Source: Massilia niastensis DSM 21313
GTDB lineage: Bacteria > Pseudomonadota > Gammaproteobacteria > Burkholderiales > Burkholderiaceae_D
Length of the DNA stretch: 64,000 bases
Direction: 5' to 3'
Assembly: GCF_000382345.1 (NCBI RefSeq)
Contig: NZ_KB908093.1
Span: forward strand, 1-64,000
Shown piece after piece: positions 9,268 through 18,464 of the stretch. The translations under genes and the position numbers were made by a program. How positions within the stretch are numbered: the stretch's first letter is position 1; each line of letters starts with the position of its first letter. The notes beneath the pieces are model-generated. The model was not told where the DNA came from, ran no database searches, and worked only from the letters and a program-made list of their open reading frames with translations.

Positions 9268-9297
9268 GCAGGGTCATGCTACCCTGCTTCTTTTCTC
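9268..9297 (+). terminator. Rho-independent terminator after ttcA
   Basis: A perfect 7-bp stem GCAGGGT/ACCCTGC (9268-9274, 9281-9287) with a 6-nt loop is followed by a T-rich run TTCTTTTCT. It sits directly after the ttcA stop and before the ribosome binding site of the next gene. Confidence 0.8.
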
Positions 9298-9315
9298 ACT
9301 TCGGAAAGGTTGTCG

Positions 9316-9828
9316 ATGCGCCTGACTTCCCGCATGCTGCGGCAACTGTCCCTTGTACTTGCGATGCTCGCACCGTGTATGGCGATGGCTGAACCGAACA
9401 TGATCTATCTCGTGCGCCACGGCGAGAAAGCCGGCGTGGGCAGCGATCCGGAGCTGACGCCGCAGGGCCGGGCGCGGGCGCAGTCGATCGCGACCATCCT
9501 GCACCGCACCGGCATCAAGGCCATCTACAGCACGCCGACCCAGCGCACCCTGCAGACCGCGCAGCCGCTGGCGCAGCGGCTCGGGGTCGAGGTGCAGCAC
9601 TACGATCCGCGCGCGCCCAGGGCGCTGGTGGAGAAGGTGAAGGCGCTGGGCGGGACGGTGCTGGTGGTGGGGCACTCGAATACCTTGCCGGAGCTGGTCA
9701 AGCTGTTCGGCGGGGCGCCGGGGGCGGACATCCTGGATGACGAGTTCGACCGGGTTTACCAGCTGATCAATGGGGCGGATGGGAAAGTGAGCACGGTGTT
9801 GCTGACCTCGGTGCCGGCGGCTCAGTAG
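9316..9828 (+). CDS. Exported histidine phosphatase (SixA/phosphoglycerate mutase-like)
   Basis: About 170 residues. The N-terminal stretch MRLTSRMLRQL then a hydrophobic core ending AMA is a Sec signal peptide, so the enzyme acts in the periplasm or outside. The catalytic RHGE motif (LVRHGEK) follows directly, with a later VVGHSN carrying the second His. The ATG at 9316 was chosen because GGAAAGG lies 7 nt upstream; a TTG at 9310 is the alternative. The substrate is unknown. The stop codon TAG (9826-9828) is the first three bases of a REP-like repeat. Confidence 0.8.
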   Translation: MRLTSRMLRQLSLVLAMLAPCMAMAEPNMIYLVRHGEKAGVGSDPELTPQGRARAQSIATILHRTGIKAIYSTPTQRTLQTAQPLAQRLGVEVQHYDPRAPRALVEKVKALGGTVLVVGHSNTLPELVKLFGGAPGADILDDEFDRVYQLINGADGKVSTVLLTSVPAAQ

Positions 9829-9936
9829 GGTGGACAGCTTCGCTGTCCACGCGGCGGTTGTTATCGGCAAGGTCCTCGCGCCCGGTATCGGCACCGGTAA
9901 CAATCACCGCGTGGGCGGGAAGACCCGCCCACCCTA
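9826..9936. repeat. Inverted pair of REP-like hairpin repeats
   Basis: Two copies of a ~43-bp unit face each other. Each reads TAGGGTGG, a hairpin core, CCACGCGG, then a conserved tail ending in TTGTTA or close to it. Copy 1 (plus, from 9826) has stem GTGGACAGC/GCTGTCCAC (9830-9850). Copy 2 (minus, from 9936) has stem GTGGGCGGG/CCCGCCCAC (9911-9932). The stems differ in sequence but both pair perfectly. The outer TAG of each copy is the stop codon of the flanking convergent gene. The layout resembles REP/BIME elements moved by RAYT transposases, none of which is in the window. Confidence 0.8.
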
Positions 9937-11697
9937 CGGTGCGGCCTTGGCGCGCACCACCGGATACAGGTTCAGGCGCTCGTCATACGACGAATGCCGC
10001 TTCGCAAAGAACTCCAGCCGCGCATGCGGATCCTTGGCGAACGCCGGATCGCTGTCGAGACGGCGCTGGAATTCGGCCGCGACGTTTGGCTCGGCCGCCA
10101 TCTGCTCGCGCGCCACGTCCTCCGCCACGTACTCTTCCATGTATTCCTTGCGCTCGTAGGCGGTGTTGAACATGCCCCAGGCCAGCATCGAATCCGGCGC
10201 CTGCGGTTCCAGCAGCGCCATCACCAGGCGCGCCTTCGGCTGCGCGATCGGCACGAACAGCGAGCCGCGCGTGATGTCGCGCGCCTCCGCCTTCCACGTG
10301 CCCGCCACCGTCAGGCGCTGGTGGCCTTCGAACGAGGTGGCGCCGAAGGCCGCCGTGTCGCTGCGGAAGGTCTCGACATCGGCCTTCCCGATGTCCTTGT
10401 CCAGCTTGCGGAAGACGATGCCATGCAGCTTCAGCTTGGCCGCCACCATCGCCGCGTGCGCCGCCGGCACGATGTAGCCGGCGCGCGGCGCCGCCACTTC
10501 CAGGGCCGGCACCACTTCCTCGCGCAGCGGCACGCGCCATACCTGCGGCTTGCTCTCGTCGTAGCGGGTCATCAGCATGCCCGACACGCTCGACGGCGTG
10601 CGGGTATAGGCATAGCCCTGGAAGTCGACCATCTTGCTCTTGTCGGTGGTGCGGTAGGTCAGCGCGACCGGGGTCTCGGCCAGCTTCAGGGCGCGCGCAT
10701 CGGCCTCCAGCGCCGCCTGCAGCCAGGCCTTGCCGTTCTTCGCCACCTGCTCCAGGATCGAGATCACGGTGTTGTGCGTCACGCGCACGCGGGTCGGGTA
10801 GTCCTTCCACGAATGGGTCTCGACCAGCAGGGCCATGCGGTTACGCAGCTGGAAGTAGCCGGTCGAGAAACGCGGGTCCGAGACGCTGTCCATGAAGCCG
10901 GACATCGGGTCGTCGGTCTTCACGAAGGACATGTAGTAGGACTGCGGCATCGAGCCCTGTTTGGCGATGTCGGCGATCACGCCGCTGCGCAGCGCCAGGC
11001 CGGTCTGGCGGAATCCAGGATCGCCCGAGTACACCGGCTCGACCTGGATCGAGACGTCGTGCTGGAACTTGGCGCCGTTGGTCACGTGCAGGTCGACATA
11101 GGTCAGCGGATCCCAGGCGTTCACCAGCCCCAGCATGGCCTGCATCTCGGGCGAATCGGCCTTCACGTAGTCGCGGTTCAGGTTGTAGTTCTGGGCCGTC
11201 GTGCGCCAGCCCATCTCGACCGGGCCGCGCTGGTTCGGACGGTTCCACTTGCCGAAGCGCTCATGGCCGTCGACGTTGAACACCGGGACGAACAGGAACA
11301 CCTGCCTGTCGAGCGCGCCCTTGGCCAGGCGGCCGGCCAGCACCTCGCGCAGGGCCTGGAAACCGGCGTCCTTGCCGTCGATCTCGCCGGCGTGGATGCC
11401 GCCCTGCATCAGGGTGACCGGCAGGCCCTGGCGCTTCGCTTCCTGCGGCGTGAACGCGCCGGTGCCGCTGGCCACCAGGGCTTTCATCGGGCGGTCTTCC
11501 GGGGTGCGGCCGAATTCGATGCACTTCACCTGCCGCGGGTAGGCCTGCTGGAAGGCGTCGCACAGCGACAGCACCTCGTCGTAGCGGCCGGTGGCCTGGA
11601 AGCCCGAACGCTCCGACACGGTGCTCAGGTTGTTGGAGGCGGCGTGCGACAGCGGGAAGGCGGCCAGCAGGGCCAGCAGAAGTGCAGAACGAATCAT
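9934..11697 (-). CDS. Exported M14-family zinc carboxypeptidase
   Basis: 587 residues with an N-terminal Sec signal (MIRSALLLALLAAFPLSHA). The zinc ligands of M14 peptidases are visible: HxxE at H102/E105 (GGIHAGEIDG) and H204 in VDLHVTNG. The likely catalytic Glu is E293 in LVETHSW. The C-terminal ~250 residues carry no motif I recognise. It is expected to trim C-terminal residues from peptides in the periplasm or medium. A TATAAT at 11734-11739 and a GGAG ribosome site just before ATG 11697 support the start. The TAG stop lies in the REP pair. Confidence 0.88.
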   Translation of the reverse strand: MIRSALLLALLAAFPLSHAASNNLSTVSERSGFQATGRYDEVLSLCDAFQQAYPRQVKCIEFGRTPEDRPMKALVASGTGAFTPQEAKRQGLPVTLMQGGIHAGEIDGKDAGFQALREVLAGRLAKGALDRQVFLFVPVFNVDGHERFGKWNRPNQRGPVEMGWRTTAQNYNLNRDYVKADSPEMQAMLGLVNAWDPLTYVDLHVTNGAKFQHDVSIQVEPVYSGDPGFRQTGLALRSGVIADIAKQGSMPQSYYMSFVKTDDPMSGFMDSVSDPRFSTGYFQLRNRMALLVETHSWKDYPTRVRVTHNTVISILEQVAKNGKAWLQAALEADARALKLAETPVALTYRTTDKSKMVDFQGYAYTRTPSSVSGMLMTRYDESKPQVWRVPLREEVVPALEVAAPRAGYIVPAAHAAMVAAKLKLHGIVFRKLDKDIGKADVETFRSDTAAFGATSFEGHQRLTVAGTWKAEARDITRGSLFVPIAQPKARLVMALLEPQAPDSMLAWGMFNTAYERKEYMEEYVAEDVAREQMAAEPNVAAEFQRRLDSDPAFAKDPHARLEFFAKRHSSYDERLNLYPVVRAKAAP

Positions 11698-11753
11698 CGA
11701 AAGCTCCGGCAGTGATCGGGGAGAAAGGCGGAGATTATAGACGGGTTCGTCCA

Positions 11754-11789
11754 GGAAAAAGCCCCTCTCCGCCAGGGGCGGAGAGGGGC
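11754..11789 (-). terminator. Rho-independent terminator of the S41 lipoprotein gene
   Basis: A 13-bp perfect stem GCCCCTCTCCGCC/GGCGGAGAGGGGC (11761-11773, 11777-11789) with a 3-nt loop is followed on the minus strand by TTTTT. It lies 24 nt beyond the stop of the gene at 11813. Confidence 0.88.
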
Positions 11790-11812
11790 GCTGGCCTCGG
11801 GATGCCGCGGCC

Positions 11813-13423
<1,611 letters not shown>

Positions 13424-13430
13424 GCGTCCG

Positions 13431-13436
13431 ATTATA
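13431..13436 (-). promoter_or_regulatory. -10 box TATAAT of the S41 gene, possible leaderless start
   Basis: A perfect TATAAT on the minus strand ends 7 bp before the A of ATG 13423, so transcription should begin at or next to the start codon. The -35 region is weak; TTGCAC lies 20 bp upstream, longer than ideal. No ribosome binding site fits between. Confidence 0.5.
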
Positions 13437-13510
13437 GACGTCGCTGTTGGGCCGGAGTGCAACCAACTGTAACAGTTGGATCTGACCGACAACAAGAAAT
13501 GCTATGGAGA

Positions 13511-13559
13511 TATAAAAGCATGCCAGGGTGACACGGCCGCGCCGCGCCCCCTGGCATGC
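13511..13559 (-). terminator. Terminator of the indolepyruvate oxidoreductase gene
   Basis: An 11-bp perfect stem GCATGCCAGGG/CCCTGGCATGC (13518-13528, 13549-13559) encloses a 20-nt GC-rich loop. On the minus strand it is followed by TTTTATA. It begins 7 nt past the stop codon at 13566. Confidence 0.75.
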
Positions 13560-13565
13560 ATGCCC

Positions 13566-16500
13566 TTACGCTGCGCGCGGCGCGGCGCCGGCCGGCGCGT
13601 GGAAGGCCGCCAGCAGCGCGGCTTCCTTCTGCCTGGCCGCCTTCAGGTGGCGCTCCTTCACGTGGCCGTAGCCGCGGATGTCTTCCGGGATGGCGGCGAT
13701 CGCCACCGCCTGCGCCAGGTTATCCGCCGTCAGCTTCGGCAGCAGCGCCTCGACCGTCTGGCGGTACGCGCCGATCAGGGCGCGTTCGCCGCGGCGCTCG
13801 GCGGTGTAGCCGAACACGTCGAACGCGGTGCCGCGCAGGCCCTTGAACCTGGCCAGCACGCCGAAGGCTTTCAGCATCCACGGACCGTATTCCTTCTTGA
13901 TCGCGCGGCCGTCCTTGTCGTGCCTGGCCAGCAGCGGCGGCGCCAGGTGGAACCTGATCTTGATGTCGCCTTCGAACATGCTGGCGATCTTGTCACGGAA
14001 GGCCGGATCGGTATGCAGGCGCGCGACCTCGTACTCGTCCTTGTAGGCCATCAGCTTGTAGTAGTAGCGCGCGACCGCCTCGGCCAGGCGCGTGCCCTTG
14101 CCCAGCTTCGCTTCCCCGGCGCGCACCTGGTCCACGAAGGCCTTGTACTGCGCGGCATAGGACGCGTCCTGGTAGGCGGTGAGCAGTTCCACCCTGCGCT
14201 GGACGATCTCGTCGAGCGACTGGGTGCGCTTGAACTCGATCACCTTGGCAGGCGTGGTCAGCCTGGCCACCGAAGCCAGGTCGTGCGCGGCGCTGCGGCC
14301 CCAGTTGAAGGCGGCCTTGTTGAATGCGACCGACACGCCATTCAGTTCGATCGCCTTCAGCAGCGAGGCTTCCTGCAGCGGCACGTGGCCCTTCTGGAAT
14401 GCGTAGCCGAGCATGAACATGTTGGTCGCGATCGCGTCGCCCATCAGCGCGGTGGCGATCTGGCCCGCATCGACGAAGTCGACGTTGCCGGCGCCGCAGG
14501 CCTGCAGGATCGCAGCGCGCGAGCCCTCGGCAGGGAACTGCCAGTCCGGATTCTTCACGAAGGCGGCGGTGGTGGCGCCGGTCGCGTTGACGGCGGCCCA
14601 GGTGCGGCCCTCGCCCATGCGCGACAGCGCGTCGCGGCTGGCGGTGACGATCTGGTCGCAGCCGATCACGAGGTCGGCGCTGCCGGTGCCGACGCGGGTC
14701 GAGTGCAGGTCTTCCTGGCGCTCGGCCAGGCGCACGTGCGACATCACCGGGCCGCCCTTCTGGGCCAGGCCGCTCTGGTCGAGCACCAGCGCGCCCTTGC
14801 CTTCCACGTGGGCCGCCATCGCCAGGATCTGGCCGACGGTGACCACGCCGGTGCCGCCGACGCCGGCCACCAGGATGCCGAACGGGGTCTCGACCGATGG
14901 AATCGACGGCGCCGGCAGGACCGGGGGCGCGGCTTCGGCGCCGGCGGCCTTCTTCGGCTTCTTCAGGCCGCCGCCTTCGACGGTGACGAAGCTCGGGCAG
15001 AAGCCCGACACGCAGGAGAAGTCCTTGTTGCACGAGGACTGGTTGATCTGGCGCTTGCGGCCCAGTTCCGTCTCCAGCGGCTCGACCGACAGGCAGTTCG
15101 ACTGCACCGAGCAGTCGCCGCAGCCTTCGCAGACCGCCTCGTTGATCACGGCGCGCTTGGCCGGGTCGGGGAACTCGCCTTTCTTGCGGCGGCGGCGCTT
15201 CTCGGAGGCGCAGGTCTGGTCGTAGATCATGGCCGACACGCCCGGCTTGTCGCGCAGTTCGCGCTGCACGTCCATCAGCTCGGAACGGTGGCGCACCGTG
15301 ACGCCCGGCGCCCAGTTGTAGTCCGACGGGTACTTGTCCGGTTCGTCGGTGACCACGATGATCGGGGTCACGCCCTCGGCCGCGATCTGGCGGCTGATCA
15401 TGCCCGGGTCGAGCGGACCGTCGACGTTCTGGCCGCCGGTCATCGCGACCGCGTCGTTGTACAGGATCTTGTAGGTGATGTTCACCTTCGCGGCCACCGC
15501 CGCGCGGATCGCCAGGATGCCCGAGTGGAAGTAGGTGCCGTCACCCAGGTTGGTGAACACGTGCTTCTCGTTGGTGAACGGCGCCTGGCCGACCCAGGTC
15601 ACGCCTTCCGCGCCCATGTGGGTGAAGGTCGAGGTCTCGCGGTCCATCCACAGGACCATGTAGTGGCAGCCGATGCCGGCCATGGCGCGCGAGCCTTCCG
15701 GCACCTTGGTCGAGCTGTTGTGCGGGCAGCCCGAGCAGAAGTACGGGATGCGGTCGGTTTCCGGATTCGCCTTGGCCGGGATGTTCTTCAGCACCAGCTC
15801 CTTCGCTTCCAGGAAGGCGATGCGTTCCTTGACGCGCTCCGCCACCGGGTGGCCGGCGCAGTAGTGCGAGATGCGCGAGGCGATGGCGCGCGCGATCTGG
15901 GCCGGGCTCAGTTCGTAGGTCGCCGGCAGCAGCCAGTCGCCGTGGCCCATGTTGTTCTTGTTGTGCCACTCGCCGGTGTCGTCGAACTTGCCGACCACGC
16001 GCGGACGTTCGCTGTCCGGCAGGTTGTACAGTTCTTCCTTCAGCGCGTATTCCATCACCTGGCGCTTTTCTTCCACCACCAGGATCTCGTCCAGGCCGCG
16101 GGCGAATTCGTGCACGCCTTCCGCTTCGAGCGGCCAGGTCATGCCGACCTTGTACAGGCGCAGGCCGATGTCGCGCGCCGCCTGCTCGTCGACGCCGAGG
16201 TCGGCCAGCGCCTGGCGCGTGTCGAGGTAGCTCTTGCCGGCGGTGATGATGCCGATCTTCGGCGTCGGGCTGTCCCAGATGATGCGGTTGAGCTTGTTCG
16301 CGCGCGCATAGGCCAGCGCGGCATACCACTTGAAGTTGTTCATCCGGACTTCCTGGTCCAGCACGGCGTCCGGCCAGCGGATGTTCAGGCCGCCCGGCGG
16401 CAGTTCGAAGTCGTCCGGGGTGATGATCTTGACGCGGTCCGGATCGAGGTCGACCACGGCGCCCGATTCGATGATGTCGGTCACGCACTTCATCGACACC

Positions 16501-17120
16501 CACAGGCCGGTGTAGCGGCTCATCGCCCAGGCGTGCAGGCCGTAGTCGATGTATTCCTGCACCGAGGACGGATACAGCACCGGGATGCCGCAGTGGGTCA
16601 GGATATGGTCGGACTGGTGCGCGGTGGAGGACGACTTGGCCGCATGGTCGTCGCCGGCCAGCACCAGCACGCCGCCATGCTTGGCGCTGCCGGCGTTGTT
16701 GCCGTGCTTGAAGACGTCGCCGCAGCGGTCCACGCCCGGGCCCTTGCCGTACCACATGGAGAACACGCCGTCGTACTTGGCGTCTGGATACAGGTTGGTC
16801 TGCTGGGTGCCCCAGACGGCGGTCGCCGCCAGGTCTTCGTTCATGCCCGGGTGGAACTTGACGTGGTGCGCCTCCAGGTGCTTGCGCGCCTTCATCGCGG
16901 TCTGGTCGACCGAGGTGACCGGCGAGCCGCGGTAGCCGGTGATGTAGCCGGCGGTGTTCAGGCCGGCCTGCAGGTCGCGCTCGCGCTGCAGCATCGGCAG
17001 GCGGATCAGGGCCTGCGTGCCGGTCATGAAGGCGCGGCCGCGCTCGAGCGTCCATTTGTCGTCGAGGGTGATGTCGTGCTGCGGCAGCGACAGCTGGCTG
17101 CGCTCCTGGGGTGCGTTCAT
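13566..17120 (-). CDS. Indolepyruvate:ferredoxin oxidoreductase, fused single chain
   Basis: 1184 residues, matching fused IorA-IorB-type 2-oxoacid oxidoreductases of proteobacteria (~1150-1200). It oxidatively decarboxylates aryl pyruvates, from Phe/Tyr/Trp catabolism, to acyl-CoA using TPP and Fe-S clusters. The N-terminal pyrimidine-binding domain has TGYRGSPVTSVD. CSGCPHNSS is at ~462, and a Cys-rich ferredoxin-like segment lies at ~664-730 (CEGCGDC, CNKDFSC, GFCPSF). The gamma-type domain follows with GVGGTGVVTVGQ. ATG 17120 has GGAGA 6 nt upstream. It is divergent from an Lrp-type regulator, its likely controller. Confidence 0.92.
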   Translation of the reverse strand: MNAPQERSQLSLPQHDITLDDKWTLERGRAFMTGTQALIRLPMLQRERDLQAGLNTAGYITGYRGSPVTSVDQTAMKARKHLEAHHVKFHPGMNEDLAATAVWGTQQTNLYPDAKYDGVFSMWYGKGPGVDRCGDVFKHGNNAGSAKHGGVLVLAGDDHAAKSSSTAHQSDHILTHCGIPVLYPSSVQEYIDYGLHAWAMSRYTGLWVSMKCVTDIIESGAVVDLDPDRVKIITPDDFELPPGGLNIRWPDAVLDQEVRMNNFKWYAALAYARANKLNRIIWDSPTPKIGIITAGKSYLDTRQALADLGVDEQAARDIGLRLYKVGMTWPLEAEGVHEFARGLDEILVVEEKRQVMEYALKEELYNLPDSERPRVVGKFDDTGEWHNKNNMGHGDWLLPATYELSPAQIARAIASRISHYCAGHPVAERVKERIAFLEAKELVLKNIPAKANPETDRIPYFCSGCPHNSSTKVPEGSRAMAGIGCHYMVLWMDRETSTFTHMGAEGVTWVGQAPFTNEKHVFTNLGDGTYFHSGILAIRAAVAAKVNITYKILYNDAVAMTGGQNVDGPLDPGMISRQIAAEGVTPIIVVTDEPDKYPSDYNWAPGVTVRHRSELMDVQRELRDKPGVSAMIYDQTCASEKRRRRKKGEFPDPAKRAVINEAVCEGCGDCSVQSNCLSVEPLETELGRKRQINQSSCNKDFSCVSGFCPSFVTVEGGGLKKPKKAAGAEAAPPVLPAPSIPSVETPFGILVAGVGGTGVVTVGQILAMAAHVEGKGALVLDQSGLAQKGGPVMSHVRLAERQEDLHSTRVGTGSADLVIGCDQIVTASRDALSRMGEGRTWAAVNATGATTAAFVKNPDWQFPAEGSRAAILQACGAGNVDFVDAGQIATALMGDAIATNMFMLGYAFQKGHVPLQEASLLKAIELNGVSVAFNKAAFNWGRSAAHDLASVARLTTPAKVIEFKRTQSLDEIVQRRVELLTAYQDASYAAQYKAFVDQVRAGEAKLGKGTRLAEAVARYYYKLMAYKDEYEVARLHTDPAFRDKIASMFEGDIKIRFHLAPPLLARHDKDGRAIKKEYGPWMLKAFGVLARFKGLRGTAFDVFGYTAERRGERALIGAYRQTVEALLPKLTADNLAQAVAIAAIPEDIRGYGHVKERHLKAARQKEAALLAAFHAPAGAAPRAA

Positions 17121-17350
17121 TCGGTGTCTCCGTTGTTCTCGTGGCGGATGCCGCAAGGGCCGGCGGCGGCGCATGGCCGGCCCTCCCCTGCTGGCGAGCT
17201 GGCCTTGCGCGGCGCCGGCGCGACCCTGGCTCTTGCCGGCCCTGGTTGATCGCGCGGCAGGCATGGTCCATCTCCTCCCGTATGGCGCCCAGTATAGTCC
17301 TGGCCATCCGGCATTAAATTCCAATTAATTCCCCCTCCTTCTTGATTTGC

Positions 17351-17363
17351 GCAATAAAATTGC
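17351..17363. promoter_or_regulatory. Candidate Lrp-type operator in the ior/lrp divergent region
   Basis: The perfect inverted repeat GCAAT-aaa-ATTGC lies 28 bp before the lrp-like start codon, in an AT-rich patch of the 270-bp divergent region. AT-centred palindromes of this size are common Lrp/AsnC binding sites. Binding is inferred only. Confidence 0.4.
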
Positions 17364-17390
17364 CACACGCATGAGTAGACCGAGGAAACT

Positions 17391-17897
17391 ATGTCAAAGA
17401 TTGAACTGGATAAAACCGACCGCAAGATTCTCGAAATCCTGCAGACCGATGGCCGCCTGTCGAACCAGGATGTGGCCGAGCGCGTGAACCTGTCGCCCTC
17501 GCCCTGCCTGCGCCGCATCAAGCGGCTCGAGGAAGCGGGCGTGATCCGCCAGTACGTGGCCCTGGTCGACCCCGACAAGATCGGCCTGGGCTTGCTGGCC
17601 TATGTCAACGTGCGGCTGGAAAAGCACAGCGAAGTGGCGGGCTCGCGCGCACCCGGACTGCCGGCGACCTCGCCGCGCAACGATTTCGCGGTGTCGGTGG
17701 GCAGCTGGCCTGAAGTGGTGGCCTGCTATGCGATGACCGGCGAGATGGATTTCCTGCTGCGCGTGCATGTCGGCGACATGGACCATTTCTCGCGCTTCAT
17801 GATGAACACCCTGCTGCGCCATCCGGCCGTGCTGGACGTGAAGTCGAGCTTCGCGCTGCAGCGGATCAAGGAGACGACGGCGCTGCCGCTGGTGTGA
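17391..17897 (+). CDS. Lrp/AsnC-family transcriptional regulator
   Basis: 168 residues. The N-terminal winged helix-turn-helix (DRKILEILQTDGRLSNQDVA, then LSPSPCLRRIKRLEEAGVI) is followed by an RAM effector-binding domain (WPEVVACYAMTGEMDFLLRV). The family responds to amino acids as octamers. The linker between the two halves (residues ~83-105) looks a little longer than the most common form. It is divergent from the indolepyruvate oxidoreductase gene, pointing to control of aromatic amino acid breakdown by an amino acid ligand. The start ATG follows GAGGAAAC. Confidence 0.93.
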   Translation: MSKIELDKTDRKILEILQTDGRLSNQDVAERVNLSPSPCLRRIKRLEEAGVIRQYVALVDPDKIGLGLLAYVNVRLEKHSEVAGSRAPGLPATSPRNDFAVSVGSWPEVVACYAMTGEMDFLLRVHVGDMDHFSRFMMNTLLRHPAVLDVKSSFALQRIKETTALPLV

Positions 17898-18000
17898 GGC
17901 TGTTGGGCCATTCCCGGCAGCTATGGCCCCTGTTCGTTTGTACATGTCCCTGTAATATTGATCGGTTGCGCATCAAACTCCTTCCTTCAAGGCGGGGTCA

Positions 18001-18032
18001 AGAGCGCGGACGGCAACGCCGTCCTTTGCTCT
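18001..18032. other. Imperfect hairpin inside the IS left end
   Basis: AGAGC and GGACGGC pair with GCCGTCC and GCTCT across the loop AAC (7-bp perfect inner stem, 5-bp outer stem). It lies between the left end hairpin and the stop of the tnpA relic, and may be the tnpA terminator or a left-end structure. Confidence 0.5.
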
Positions 18033-18036
18033 GGCG

Positions 18037-18443
18037 TCAGTGTGGCGCTTGTTGCTCGATGTACTGTCGGGCAACGGCGATGGGTGCTCCGCCGCAACTG
18101 ACGGCAATGCAGGACGGCGATCACGGCGCACCGCCCAGAGTTTTTTTGCCGATACTCGGGTAATTTTTCTTCTGACTCATCCGACTCGACACATCCTTCT
18201 GACTATTCACCAGCTCGGATATGACTACCTTCGGTGGATAGTTCACCGGCGAGTGAACGTCGTCGTCCTCGCGATTCCACCAATTCCGCCTCAAAGTGCT
18301 CGCAGACGCTGGTGAAAATGGCTGAGAGATCGTCGGGGGATCCCGGTGATGAACTTCACGGGGGTACCTTTGTCAAATACCATGTGCACATGCATCAGCA
18401 AGTCGCAATGACTTCCGCGTCGAGTATCGTTGTCTCTGCTCAT
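18037..18443 (-). pseudogene. Degraded IS200/IS605 TnpA (Y1 HUH transposase)
   Basis: Read on the minus strand with frame changes, this matches the IS200 TnpA fold end to end. It has an N-terminal DNDTRRGSHC then HVHMVF, a middle AIFTSVCEHFEAELVE, then VNYPPKVVISELVNS, YPSIGKK, and SCGGAPIAVARQYIEQQ with the catalytic Tyr retained. It is broken by at least two frameshifts (407 nt, not a multiple of 3) and by a TGA where GGALWSPS is expected. The HUH motif reads DDVHS instead of DHVHL, losing the first metal-binding His. It cannot make an active transposase. Its start lies 21 nt from tnpB in divergent orientation. Confidence 0.85.
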
Positions 18444-18464
18444 GGACCAAACTATCCGATCCAT

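Noticed and set aside
9994..11715. A 573-codon plus-strand frame
   Set aside because: Antisense shadow of the M14 carboxypeptidase, which has a signal peptide and the zinc motif.
13476..17249. A 1257-codon open frame on the plus strand
   Set aside because: Exact antisense shadow of the indolepyruvate oxidoreductase gene; composition is His/Arg/Val-rich and unlike a real protein.
18234..18464. Longer N-terminus of TnpB from 18234
   Set aside because: These 77 codons are antisense to the tnpA relic; the TnpB family begins at the MQCLQAFKYEL methionine (18465).
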